From assembly GCA_012934845.2 (NCBI GenBank), contig WNNJ02002553.1:186001-250000 (forward strand): 64,000 nt of DNA. Direction: 5' to 3'. The DNA comes from Pomphorhynchus laevis (lineage: Eukaryota; Acanthocephala; Palaeacanthocephala; Echinorhynchida; Pomphorhynchidae). How positions within the stretch are numbered: the stretch's first letter is position 1; every line of letters begins with the position of its first letter. A model generated the notes under the pieces. It did no database searches. It saw nothing but the letters and a program-made list of their open reading frames with translations, and had not been told where the DNA came from. Position numbers and translations under genes: made by a program. Shown one piece after another: positions 51,823 to 62,165 of the stretch.

Positions 51823-52984
51823 TGAACAGGTGGAAAAATCTGATAAGGTAGCAATTCATCTTGATTGCAATGCATGGCATATCATCAATTAGTCAGTTCA
51901 TAACACATTTTGAACTATTTATCGGTTTATAAAACCTATTTTTGAAATTAGGATATTAACATTTTTATTTTACTAATTTGACTAGCCAATGTATTCCACA
52001 ATTAAGAATAAAACAATTAAGAATTTAAAATATACGTTTAAAATCAATATTTTAAAAAATCATTTCAGAATATACTTTGAATTTTTCATTTACTATTAAT
52101 AAAAATCAAAGCAGAAAAATATTCTAAGGATCAATTCAATCATTTAAAAAAATAAATGGAATAGATCTGTAGAAAGTAAATTCTTCATCCGTTTAACAAT
52201 CATCAGCGTCGCGGCTGTATGTAGAGCGTGCGCGATTACCTAAGGCCGGGCAACGATGACCTTCAAGGCATCATCGCCTTCAAGGCAGTAATATAAAAGT
52301 TAGCAATAAATATATTGTCTATATTTATTCAACTTTAAAGTAAAATGCGTTATGTTTTCGTAAATATTTTAGATTTTAATATTTGAGAAATGTAACATCA
52401 GCTTTGATATTACGGTTAGATTTCAAATAAATGAATGGATGATAGATACACCCACCATATTATTTTTGATATAATGTAAATAAATATTAATGTAAGTAAA
52501 TAAATATTTACTGTTAGTATTAAATTATTTTTAGTAATTTAATATGATTGATATTATATAATAAATAAATATTTACTTTTATTATTTGAAAATAAATATT
52601 TATAAATATTTACTTTTTAGATACATATTATATAATTATATTTATAATAAATATAATTATTTATAATAATTATATACTTTTTAATTAGTAAATTATTTTT
52701 AGTAATTTAATACGATTGATATTACATAATATCGAAAATGATTTCCGTTATTCCAAGTCATTTAAAGTACGTGTATTAATCGTATAGTAACTTGTGCATT
52801 TTACTAAACAGAAAATCATTAAATAGATCGTCATCGGAAATATAAATTTAATTTTTTGTGATTTAAACTTTAAAGCAAATGTCAAAAAATATAAATATAA
52901 ATTATATTTATAATTTTACAAAGTGATATCATTTCATGAAATCGATTAAAATTGAATATACAACACAACCTCATTCATTTCTAG
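51823..52984. other. Upstream region of the DPAGT1-like gene
   Basis: AT-rich apart from a GC-richer patch at about 52200-52290 (GTCGCGGCTGTATGTAGAGCGTGCGCG, and CCTTCAAGGCA twice), roughly 0.7 kb before the ATG. This could mark a promoter, but nothing specific supports that. Confidence 0.35.
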
Positions 52985-53163
52985 ATGTTGCTGAATATAA
53001 GTGATTTTTTGGCTATGATGGCTAATTTACTGTTGTCCATTCTAAGCTCATTTATATGCGAACAGCTTTTACTGAAGAGCTCTCACGGCTTTATTAGAGC
53101 TGGCTTGTTTGGTATTGATATGTGCAAAAGACAACCGGATGATAAGGAAAAGGCCAAGAAAAT
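52985..53163 (+). CDS. DPAGT1: DPAGT1/ALG7 exon 1 (UDP-GlcNAc:dolichyl-phosphate GlcNAc-1-phosphotransferase)
   Basis: The enzyme starts N-glycan assembly by moving GlcNAc-1-phosphate from UDP-GlcNAc to dolichyl phosphate in the ER membrane. Exon 1 encodes 59 codons plus 2 bases: an N-terminal membrane segment (FLAMMANLLLSILSSF), then FIRAGLFGIDMCKRQPDDKEKAKK. The last part aligns with the family's FI-A-LCG-DLNK...IPE. The donor GTAAGC at 53164 leaves AT, and exon 2 begins T-CCC-GAA, restoring Ile-Pro-Glu. The four exons found (52985-53163, 55146-55263, 56665-56896, 59903-60049) join in phase through canonical sites and cover about the first 225 residues of a ~400-residue protein. The rest is not in the window. 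No stop or frameshift is seen, so the gene is probably live. Confidence 0.8.
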
Positions 53164-53956
53164 GTAAGCAGCCCACTGATATCTAATTGTGTCTTTCATT
53201 TTTCAAAATGATTAATACTTAAGTTTAAATGCGTATTACGGATTCAGCGAAATTACGGATAATATTAAAAGATGTTTAATTTAACTAGCCAAAATATCTA
53301 CTCGCATGCGTGATTAACTATGCGATTTATGTTGCATAATGTATAAAACATTTCAGTGTTTCCAGATTAAACCATTTTAAGGCATATTAAAACTGTTCAA
53401 AAATAGCTGATTCTATTCCAAAGTAGCTCATAACCCCCATTTCGAAATTTTGACTCAGCGTCATTTTTAAAATAGGCAAACACTATTTATAAATAGTTAA
53501 ACATAAATTATATCTTTTGAGGATACAAAGTGATTGATTATATATTTATGTTATATTTAACATAAAATAATCAACCACTTTGTTAGCAACACAAATTATA
53601 TGTAATTGTGTTATATATAAACAAGAGAAGAGATATAAGACATTTCACCCAGCTGGGCTTTTATAATCTGAAAACACAGGTTACAAATTACAATTATTTC
53701 AATATTACATCGAACAATTTTTATGTTTGATGTTATAATGGAATATTACAACAACGGAATCAATGATCATTTAAAGTTTAGTTTTCTAAACTGCGGTGGA
53801 GGATTACTGAACAATCTTCAAATCTGGACTCTACTAATGAAGCTCAATAAGCAGAAACCGATCTAGGGATTTGATTGATGATGGACTGTGATGGTTTCCA
53901 ATACCCAGTTTAGTACGTTTCCCCCGTATACTTATTAGTAACGATTACATATATAA

Positions 53957-54240
53957 TGGTGGTGCACGGATGTGCTGAACAACGGTCCAGGATTTTTTAC
54001 GAAATTCGGCGTTTATACTAGATGGTGTTGCTTGATAGACTGGACTTCGATTCACGACTTTCAGTCACCATGTCACTTCTAGACGACCACTTCATCATCG
54101 AATGATGAGTACCCGGCAACACTCATCAGTAGAATGAGGTACTCACTGGTCGTTTCGGTTGCCTATGTGACATTGTGAATGAAGCCGTTTTTTCTGAGGT
54201 TTTCGCTCTTTACTAGATTGAATTGATGTTCGGACCATCC
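53957..54240. repeat. Dispersed repeat family R, copy 3 (diverged)
   Basis: GGTGCACGGATGTGCTGAACAACGGTCCAGGATTTTT ... GATAGACTGGACTTCGAT ... CCATGTCACTTCTAGACG ... CTCATCAGTAGAATGAGGTACTCACTGGTCGTTTCGGTTGCC. The first half recurs at 60671-60845. The second half resembles the ends of the foldback at 60141-60501 and the ends of copies 1 and 2. Confidence 0.7.
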
Positions 54241-54445
54241 TGAAACACTAGTGTTTAAGGATATAAATAATTATTATAATTATTTCATATAATTATTATT
54301 TATGGCACAAACATTGCTAAAAAGTTTATAATGTAACCTTAAAATAATATTTCAATATGCGTTTAGTGTCTAAATTCATTTTTAATTACGTAATTTTTAA
54401 ATAACTTGTTTTTGACAAATACATTTATTAAATATAAATATAACT

Positions 54446-54639
54446 ATTGGAGCTGGATCAAAGAAGAGAGGAAATTATTTTTGATATTTCGCTAATTTCT
54501 GTCAGCATCTTCAGAAAGTTATGTTTTACCTAGTAATTTACCTAATAATTTAAATTACCTAGTAATTTTCTGAAGATGCTTACAGAAGTTATTGAAATAT
54601 CAAAAATAATTTCCTATTTTCTCTGATCCAGTTCCGATA
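54446..54639. repeat. Foldback element with ~85-bp arms
   Basis: ATTGGAGCTGGATCAAAGAAGAGAGGAAATTATTTTTGATATTTC... is mirrored by ...GAAATATCAAAAATAATTTCCTATTTTCTCTGATCCAGTTCCGAT. The arms differ at a few positions and enclose a short AT-rich loop. It could be a MITE or a local inverted duplication; no target duplication is obvious. Confidence 0.8.
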
Positions 54640-55145
54640 ATTCTTTATCCATAATGGATCATTATTAACTATTTAAAATACTGAAAAATATAGAGTAGAT
54701 ATTTCATAGCTCTTGATATAATTAGGAATTTAAAATAAATTAAATTTACGTAATCATGTATGACATGTTAAATAACATCCAAGTTTTAAAAAATATTTTA
54801 ATATAAATATATTACGAATATATTATAATATTTTTTATATTAAAAAATATAATATTTAATATATTCTATATTAAATTAATATTAATCTTTATATTTCTAT
54901 ATTTCAAATGTCTGCGAATGTTTGTGAAACGAAAATAAATTGAAACTTATTTACATCCTACACGACTATAACGACGATAAGGACTATAACACTATAAGGA
55001 CTGTTTATGTAAAAATCTTGATGTGCACTGGCTCAATTTACAAATATTACTTTAATTTCTCTGTTTTTCGACTAAAATTGCATTCTATCAATTAAATGAT
55101 TTTCATTAAATTTAACTTGCAATGAAACGTATAATACTTAGATAG

Positions 55146-55263
55146 TCCCGAAGCTTACGGCGTACTTCCGGCAACCGTATACATCGTACTCTCGTTTGTA
55201 TTCATCCCAATAATGTTTTCAGCCGGATATACATATCGAAACTCTGAATTTATGATGCACGAC
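55146..55263 (+). CDS. DPAGT1: DPAGT1/ALG7 exon 2
   Basis: Between CTTAGATAG and GTAAGC the frame (1 base plus 39 codons) reads PEAYGVLPATVYIVLSFVFIPIMFSAGYTYRNSEFMMHD. This is the family's PE-x-GV...FIP segment with transmembrane helix 2. It leaves in phase 0, matching exon 3. It is too short to be found as a long open frame. Confidence 0.8.
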
Positions 55264-56664
55264 GTAAGCAGATTTGATTTTAATAATTTGAAGAGCTATC
55301 TTATTAGTAATTCTTTTTATAGACGCCCGTTAATTTATAGTTTTTAAAAATACTCTTATTCAATTTATGTTCATTGGCTATTCAAAGATTTGTTTGTTGC
55401 AAATCCGAATGTGTTCACTAATTGAACATGTATCATCAATGTATCGAAACATATATTTATATTGTTTAGATTTAGTTTTTACACAGTTATGAACAAATTC
55501 ATATTCTATAAAGCTTAAAAACAAGTCAGCTATAATTGGGCTACTATTACCACCCATTGGAACACCTTTTACTTGTCTAAATATAGATGTCCCTACTTTT
55601 AAATAATTTTGATTTATCAAAATATTTAAGGATTCTATTAATTCAATTTATGCATATATTTTTATTTACTTGATGGTTTAATTTTTGTTAGAAAGACGTT
55701 ATAATTATTATAACATATATATGTATATCTTTTTCCGAATATAAGATCAATTAATTTTACTAACGCTTCTTTAATATTTACTAAATCTAGATTTGTATAA
55801 AGCGTATTAAAATCGTATGTATTTATATTTTGAAAATTTATTCCTTTTGTCTGTTCTAAAAATTCTTTTTGAGAATTAATACTGAAATAGTGTTTTATAC
55901 GAATCTATAAAGCCACGAATATATAAATTTCATTATTTTAGTATTCATTATGATTCAGATTTCTACGATACCTACTTAAAGGTGGATTATATGCTCAATC
56001 AGTTTTTAAGAAATTAATTATTATGAAGATGGAGAAATAGTAGTGGCAATTATATTTTAAAAATATAATTGCTACTATTTAATTTTTTTAATAAATAAAT
56101 TATTTTATTTAATAAATGTTTCATAAATGATTAATTAAGTAATGATTAATTAGTAAATTGCTAATTAAGAAGAAAAAATAATTAATAAATTATTTTATTT
56201 AATTTATTAATATAAAATAAATTTTTTATTTATTATTTTATTATTTTAATTTTTTAAATTTATTATTTTATTAGTATAATATAAGTTACTGCAATAATTT
56301 TTTAAGAAGAAAAAAGTTAATAAATTATTTTATTCAATTAATAAATTTTTAAGAAATTTAGAAATTTCTGTTTTTTAGATTAATTTTGTATTACTTAATA
56401 TAAGTTATTATCTTATAATATAAGTTGCTAATTTATATACAAACGTATATAAATTAATTATATTTAAAATATACGTAATTTTCAACACACGTAAGAAGTG
56501 TATTTAGAAATATATAATTTTGATAATATATGCATATTTTTAAAGGTTTGTTTTCAACTACAGTAAAATACGGGTAGTAATTCTTTAGCTTGTTCCATAA
56601 CGTTTAATTAATGAGTTTGTTTAATGTAAAATTATTGATTTATTTATTCTAATTTTTTATTTAG
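55264..56664 (+). other. DPAGT1 intron 2 (1401 bp)
   Basis: GTAAGC to TTTATTTAG. Apart from the Penelope fragment it is AT-rich, with a perfect 13-bp-arm inverted repeat at 56046-56072. Confidence 0.7.
55370..55910 (-). mobile_element. Penelope-like RT fragment in DPAGT1 intron 2
   Basis: Minus-strand pieces include QTKGINFQNINTYDF, INQNYLKVGTSIFRQVKGVPMGGNSSPIIADLFLSFIEYEFV and YMFRYIDDTCSIS. It is closely related to 37661-38787, lies antisense to DPAGT1, is truncated at both ends and is broken. Confidence 0.75.
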
Positions 56665-56896
56665 TTTATTCAATATCTATCGGCCTTACTTGGTATTTGC
56701 AGTATGACATTACTAGGATTTACAGATGATGTATTTAATCTTCGATGGAGAGACAAAGTTCTTCTTCCTGCGCTGGCATCCTTGCCACTCTTGCTAATAT
56801 ATTTCGTGAATTGCAATGAAACCAACATTGTTATACCAAAACTCGTCAATTGGCTTTTTATCAGCGGGGAATATTCGTCTACAACAATCAATTTAG
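56665..56896 (+). CDS. DPAGT1: DPAGT1/ALG7 exon 3 (catalytic DD motif)
   Basis: [59 protein letters not shown]... aligns without gaps to the human enzyme around LGFADDVLNLRWRHKLLLP. The paired Asp, the Asn three residues later and the Lys of R-x-K that line the active site are all present. Two membrane helices flank this loop. The exon ends AATTTAG before donor GTTGAT, in phase 1. Confidence 0.9.
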
Positions 56897-56967
56897 GTTG
56901 ATATGATTTATTTGAATATTTGATTCAGAGTGAACAAATTATTTCTCAGCAAACAAATAGGCAATGA

Positions 56968-57092
56968 TCAAATGATTAATGATCAAATGATTAATGATCA
57001 AATGGTCAATGATCAAATGGTCAATGATCAAATGGTCAATGATCAAATGGTCAATGATCAAATGGTCAATGATCAAATGGTCAATGATCAAA
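56968..57092. repeat. 15-bp minisatellite in DPAGT1 intron 3
   Basis: AATGATCAAATGGTC repeated about eight to nine times; the first units have ATT in place of GTC. It is open in one frame (QMVND repeats), but this follows from the period and is not evidence of a protein. Confidence 0.9.
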
Positions 57093-57811
57093 TGGTCAAA
57101 GAATTTGCCAAAATCTGCATTTGTAAATTTATTGCATTTGAAAATATATTAACAATAACAATTAAATATCTTTAAATCCTTAATTTTTACAACGTATTAT
57201 AAAGCAAATATCGATATTAAATTTGTTTCCTATAGGGAAATTGGAGTATTGTACGATATAACAATTTTACCTTTTATTATATATTATCAAATTCGTAGAA
57301 TAATTCTTTAGAATGATCCACGAGGAATCATTTTATTTCTTTCTGGATCATAATTAAGTCATTAAAGTATTCAAATTAGTATTGGTTTATTATATACTTA
57401 CATTTGTACTAGATACGGTAAATAGCGTTGAAAATTTATATTATATTTGATATATTATATATTTCTAATATTGTTACAATATAAATTATAAAAATAAAAA
57501 ATATAAACATATTAAAATATTGAAAAATCAAACTGTATATTTTAAAATTATTTTGTTATTAATATTTATTATTATAATTATTTGCATAATGATTCCTTCT
57601 GTAAAGCATCATTTACTCGCTTTGATCCTTACTCACCCCCAGGCTCTGCGAAAAATGAACCCAGTAATCACAATGCTCAATTTTGATCGAAAACATGTGA
57701 TCACTTCTATGTAATCACTTCTTGCTCGCTTGATGCTTCTTTATCGCACGATATCTGGAAATTTATCAGTCTTTAGTGTGGTTACTTAATTTTCAAAAAT
57801 AAACGCGTCAG

Positions 57812-59274
57812 GTACCGGATCCAGACTTGGTCCAATTGCTACACCTGAGCGAATTTCCGTTCGACCCCTCCCTTCCTTCTAGCTATCGCCCCATTTCGCT
57901 ACTCCCTACTCTTTCTAAGCTCTTAGAACGCCTCATCTTAATACAAATCAACGCTTATCTCTCCTCATCCAATCTGTACCCTCCTTTCCAATCCGCTTTC
58001 CGCTCTAATCACTCCACAGAAATCGCATGCATAAAAGTGTACAACGACTTACTCATTTCTCGAGACAATGCTCTATATAGTGTTCTCATCTCCCTCGACC
58101 TCTCCCCCGCATTCGACATTGTCGACCACTCCGTCCTCCTTTCTCGCCTTCGTTATGACTACGGATTTTCTTCCTCCTCCGTAGCATGGTTCGCCTCATA
58201 CCTATCCGACCGTTCCTTTCGCCTCTGTTCTAATTCATCATCCTCCCATCCCATCCCTATTTTTTGCGGGGTCCCACAAGGTTCAGTCCTAGGTCCTATG
58301 ATTTTCTCTCTTCTGCTTGGCGATCTATCTCCGTTTATCAAACCTTACTCCTTTAAGGTCATGCAATACGCCGATGACATTCTAATCTATGCTCATGCAC
58401 CCGCACATCGCATACACGATATCGGCATTTCTGCCTCCAACTGTCTTTCTTCTATCTACAAACGTCTCTCCAATCTCCATCTCGTTCTAAACCCCGAAAA
58501 GTCTAAAATAATGTGGATCCTCCCCCGTAAACCAAACATATCTCCTCCCATTGTTTCTTTTGCCTCATCGATCATCCCTATAGTCCACAATCTCACTTTC
58601 TTAGGCTTCCATTTCGATGATCACCTTTCCCTTAAACCCTTCGTGAGTGACAAGGTCCGCTCGTCTAACTTAATTCTCCGTGACATCCGCCGTATCCGCC
58701 CCCTTATCGACTTCCGTTCTTGTATGTCTCTTCTTTCATCGCTTCTTTTCCCTAAAATCGATTACTGCCTTAGCCTTTTCGCCAATTCTCCAAAATCCAT
58801 CATCCTACCCCTACAACGAATAATCAACACCGCCGTTCGAGTGCTCTTTCGTCTCCGTCGCTTCGACCACACATCCACATATCTTGCCCAACTCTCCTGG
58901 CCCACCATCCACATCCGCATCAAACTCCGCCTTCTTCTCGTTACTTTTCGTCTCATCGCTGTCGGCTCCCCATCGTTCATCAACCTTCCTTTCTTAGACG
59001 ATACTCGCCCCACCTCGCTATCGCTTCGTTCCTGTCATACCTCTTACTCCACGTTCCTAATTACTCCAACAACTACGGTCTCCGATCCTTCCTCGTCGCC
59101 GCCTCACTCGCCTGGAATCAACTTTCTCTCGACGTCCGCCGCGCTCCCTCCTTTATCACATTCAAACACCTCCGTTCACACCTTCTCGACACCTGATTCA
59201 CAATCTTGTTTTGTTGTGGTCATGTAAGCGTGCGCTGGCACGCATTTGCCACGTTAAAATAAATCGTTTTATTT
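57812..59274 (+). mobile_element. L2-like LINE, family B, 5'-truncated, in DPAGT1 intron 3
   Basis: Best-preserved family B copy. A 6-bp repeat CGTCAG flanks it (57806-57811 and 59275-59280), a plausible short target duplication. It ends with hairpin GCGTGC-GCTG-GCACGC, ATTTGCCACGTTAAAATAAATCG. It is inserted in the same orientation as the gene. GC content is visibly higher than in the surrounding intron. Confidence 0.85.
57827..59227 (+). CDS. LINE ORF2 RT fragment (family B, intronic copy)
   Basis: 466-residue frame: LPSSYRPISLLPTLSKLLERLI, FPPFQ-like YPPFQSAFRSNHSTEIACIKVYNDLL, SLDLSPAFDIVDHS (motif A), CGVPQGSVLGPMIFSLLLGDLS (B), MQYADDILIYAHAP (C), LNPEKSKIMWILPRK, LLFPKIDYCLSLFANSPKS. 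All RT boxes are intact, but there is no endonuclease. A frameshift after SLSLRSCHT (about 59040) throws the last ~60 residues out of frame; the proper C-terminus (LLHVPNYSNNYGLRSFLVAASLAWNQL) continues in the next frame to about 59195. Confidence 0.85.
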   Translation: MVQLLHLSEFPFDPSLPSSYRPISLLPTLSKLLERLILIQINAYLSSSNLYPPFQSAFRSNHSTEIACIKVYNDLLISRDNALYSVLISLDLSPAFDIVDHSVLLSRLRYDYGFSSSSVAWFASYLSDRSFRLCSNSSSSHPIPIFCGVPQGSVLGPMIFSLLLGDLSPFIKPYSFKVMQYADDILIYAHAPAHRIHDIGISASNCLSSIYKRLSNLHLVLNPEKSKIMWILPRKPNISPPIVSFASSIIPIVHNLTFLGFHFDDHLSLKPFVSDKVRSSNLILRDIRRIRPLIDFRSCMSLLSSLLFPKIDYCLSLFANSPKSIILPLQRIINTAVRVLFRLRRFDHTSTYLAQLSWPTIHIRIKLRLLLVTFRLIAVGSPSFINLPFLDDTRPTSLSLRSCHTSYSTFLITPTTTVSDPSSSPPHSPGINFLSTSAALPPLSHSNTSVHTFSTPDSQSCFVVVM

Positions 59275-59902
59275 CGTCAGTTGCCAATACATTGTGAGGA
59301 ATTGTCGGAAGGACGCCTCGTTTACATGATACGACGTGGTTGATGCTTAACTCAATTCCACAAATGCACATATTATCAAAGTTTGTAGATTTAAGTCATA
59401 TCTGGCAGCAATGACATCCCGAAATTATATAGTCTACAAATGACCGTCAAACGCTTCTTATGGACGGCTTTTTAACAAACATAATGCGCCTTTTAAATAT
59501 GCAAAACCAATTAGGCAAGTCGTTTTGGTGAAATTTACTTCAAAATCTTCTCTACTTTTCATTTCACATTTCAAGTTTTGACTTCTTAATTTCTCAGCAA
59601 CTTTACTTTGTAATTGTTCATAGTTCTTTGTGGATATGGAATGGTGGGCAATAATTTTTATTAATTAATTGGATAATTTTAATCCGCCTTTATATTTAGA
59701 ATAATTGATTTATATCTATATAACCGTAAACATAGGAATTTGAAAATAATTTCAAATTTCATTTTAATGGATTTTTTCTTATTGATAAGAGATAATTTGT
59801 AAATTTCATGGTCGAGTTGTTTCGCTAACTTAAATTTAGATTATTGAAAACCGATGAAAAATATTTGATTACTAATTTAATTAATATGCGAAACTATTTT
59901 AG

Positions 59903-60049
59903 GGATTTTATATTATTGTTGGATGGCGGCCGTAACAATATTTTGCACTAACACTATCAATATACTGGCCGGCATCAATGGAGTGGAAGTCGGGCAATCC
60001 TTAATCATTGCTTCTAGCATTGTAGTCTATAATTTGTTTGAACTACCTG
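59903..60049 (+). CDS. DPAGT1: DPAGT1/ALG7 exon 4
   Basis: [49 protein letters not shown] aligns to the human [35 protein letters not shown]. The N-x-NILAG-x-NG motif, part of the nucleotide-sugar site, is intact. It enters by completing the phase-1 Gly codon and leaves in phase 1 at GTAAAT. The next exon (usually with VFVGDT) was not found before the window end. Confidence 0.9.
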
Positions 60050-60140
60050 GTAAATTCAAGCTTAGATTAATAATTTCGTGCATTTTATGCCAATCTTTAT
60101 TTCAATAAAAATATTTTATTATTTTAAACACAAACAACGA

Positions 60141-60501
60141 TCATCAGTAGTATGAGCTATCTCGATGACGTTTCCACTGTCTGCGTGACTTTTAAAAATG
60201 AGCATTTTAGATAAATTGTTCAGTGGCAAAAGGCTTGTAAACTTGAAACTTGCTTATCAGACTACCTCTATCCATATCAGGCGATTCATTTGTTGCTACA
60301 TCGCCTCCTTCGTTGCATCTCTGACGTATAGTCGTGACGAATAAATAAATCGCCTGGCATGGATAGAGATGGTCTGTTAAGCAAGTTTCCAGTTTACGAG
60401 CTTTTTGCCACTGGAAATTAAGCAATTTATCGGAAATGATCTTTTTCAAATCACACAGGCAGCCGAAACGTCATCGAGTAGATAGATCATACTACTGATG
60501 A
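60141..60501. repeat. Large foldback element with ~160-bp arms, downstream of DPAGT1 exon 4
   Basis: TCATCAGTAGTATGAGCTATCTCGATGACGTTTC... is answered by ...GAAACGTCATCGAGTAGATAGATCATACTACTGATGA. Complementarity continues inward through AGTGGCAAAAGGCTTGTAAACTTGAAACTTGC and CTCTATCCATATCAGGCGATT to a loop near 60295-60340. Arm identity is about 80-85%. The outer ends match a segment of repeat family R. It is probably non-autonomous; no coding sequence. Confidence 0.85.
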
Positions 60502-60670
60502 GCGCTGCCGGTAATCTCTGACGTCTAGTATATACGAATAGTATGCTGATCGTTGAGTGTAGTCCATTTAATTATCGAGAGCAGTTTTAAATGTAATACC
60601 GCATTCCAATGGAATCTTGGACAATGTTTTTTTTGCAAGAATCTTTGATGCAACCAGTATGATATATATA

Positions 60671-60845
60671 ATGGGTAGTGTACGGATGTGCTGAGTAAAC
60701 AACGGTCAATGATTTCTTACCAAATGTGTATTTATCGAAAATGGTGTTGTTGATAGACTGGACTTTAATTCACGAATTTCAGTCACCGTGTCACTTCTAG
60801 ACGACAATTTCAGCACCGAGATGATGGAGTACCCGGCAACATTAA
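60671..60845. repeat. Dispersed repeat family R, copy 4 (first half)
   Basis: GTACGGATGTGCTGAGTAAACAACGGTCAATGATTTCTTACC ... GGAGTACCCGGCAACA matches 53957-54125. Confidence 0.75.
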
Positions 60846-62165
60846 TCTTATTTTTCAAAAGATTTAAATTATTTTAAATTTAACATTTAAAATGTATAAT
60901 TTATTAAAAACATTTATATCTTTCAATTATCGACAATTTCGCCTTCATGTAAACGATTTGTTTATAAGAATGAGGTTATAAAAATGAGGATATTAACATT
61001 TTCAAGATAAAATTAACATTTTCGGCAAATATAACATTATATTTGAAGACAATTGTATTTGAATATTATGAAATAAACAACATGTCCATTAAAATGTTAT
61101 AATTTAATGATATAAAGCTTAATATTTAAATTATTTCCTTTTGCCATCAGCCTTATCATCATTGCATCTAATTTTAATAAATGTAGATTTATTTACATTC
61201 AAGTGAAAAGAGATTGGATGTATAAAGAGAAGATGATGTATGCCAAAATACGATATTGCAAATGGATGAGTGAGATTAAATGACAAAATGCTAAGATTGA
61301 AAACTAAAGGATTGTATGTAAAAGTGACGACGCAGAAGTTAAAAATAAATTAGAAGCAAAAGTAAATATAAATGCAAGAGTGGAAATAAAATACAGGTAT
61401 TTATGACTCATGAATGCTGTGATGAGAATAAAAGCTACTGAATTAGTTGCAAAAATCGATGATATTAAATGCGACAGTGAGTAAGTTAAATGTAAAATTT
61501 TTACATTTACGAAACTCGAATTCACAAGAAATGATTAGAACGAATACAAAAGCGATGAATTGCTCTTAAAATAGTGATAATGAGCAAACGTGATGATATC
61601 GATTAAAAACGTGATGAGACTCCGTATGTTTTTTTGAGAAGGAAGACTCGTAAGGTTGCTAATCGTAAAAAAGCGTCAGATCATTAAGTCCGCAATATAT
61701 CTATATTGTTTTATAGTGTGCTTAATAGATGTCCTTGATATCTTTATATTTTTACACGCGACAGAATGCGTTTTAATTTATCCGCAATTAATTTATCAAC
61801 TAGCATTTCAAATTTTCAGCATACCAAAGTGCAACTGAGTAAATATAATTTCTAATTGTACTGCAATGATGAATTAACTTTATTAATTTGTTTAAATCCT
61901 AGTATTGAAATGAGACTTATGTTTCTTAATTTTATTGAATTGAAAAGCATCATGTGCTGGGTGTGAATGTTCAATACAATAAAAAATTAAATAAGCCGTA
62001 GAAAAATGATTAATTTTGACGTCTCATATAAAAATTATTTAAATAATTGTTTTAATATGATTTTAATTATTCTTATCTTAAATGTATATAATTTGAAGTT
62101 CATATCTACATAAATAGATTTTCATAAATAATATAAAACGTGTTAGCATGCTTTTTTAACATTTC
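60846..62165. other. No gene seen
   Basis: AT-rich; presumably intron or flank of DPAGT1. The purine-rich stretch 61200-61620 has no recognisable product. Confidence 0.4.

Larger units (their letters stand above)
53164..55145 (+). other. DPAGT1 intron 1 (1982 bp)
   Basis: GTAAGC to TAGATAG. It contains a family R repeat (53957-54240), a long foldback (54446-54639) and an imperfect hairpin at about 53520-53590. Confidence 0.7.
56897..59902 (+). other. DPAGT1 intron 3 (3006 bp)
   Basis: GTTGAT to CTATTTTAG. It carries a 15-bp minisatellite (56968-57092) and a sense-strand L2-like insertion of about 1.46 kb (57812-59274), which together make up more than half of it. Confidence 0.75.

Noticed and set aside
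56930-57175. Open frame with (QMVND)n repeats
   Set aside because: It is the translation of a 15-bp minisatellite inside a DPAGT1 intron. A period divisible by three keeps any frame open.
57811-57830. GGTACCGGATCC looks like a cloning polylinker
   Set aside because: It is flanked by genomic sequence and LINE coding sequence with no vector features; two adjacent restriction sites arise by chance.
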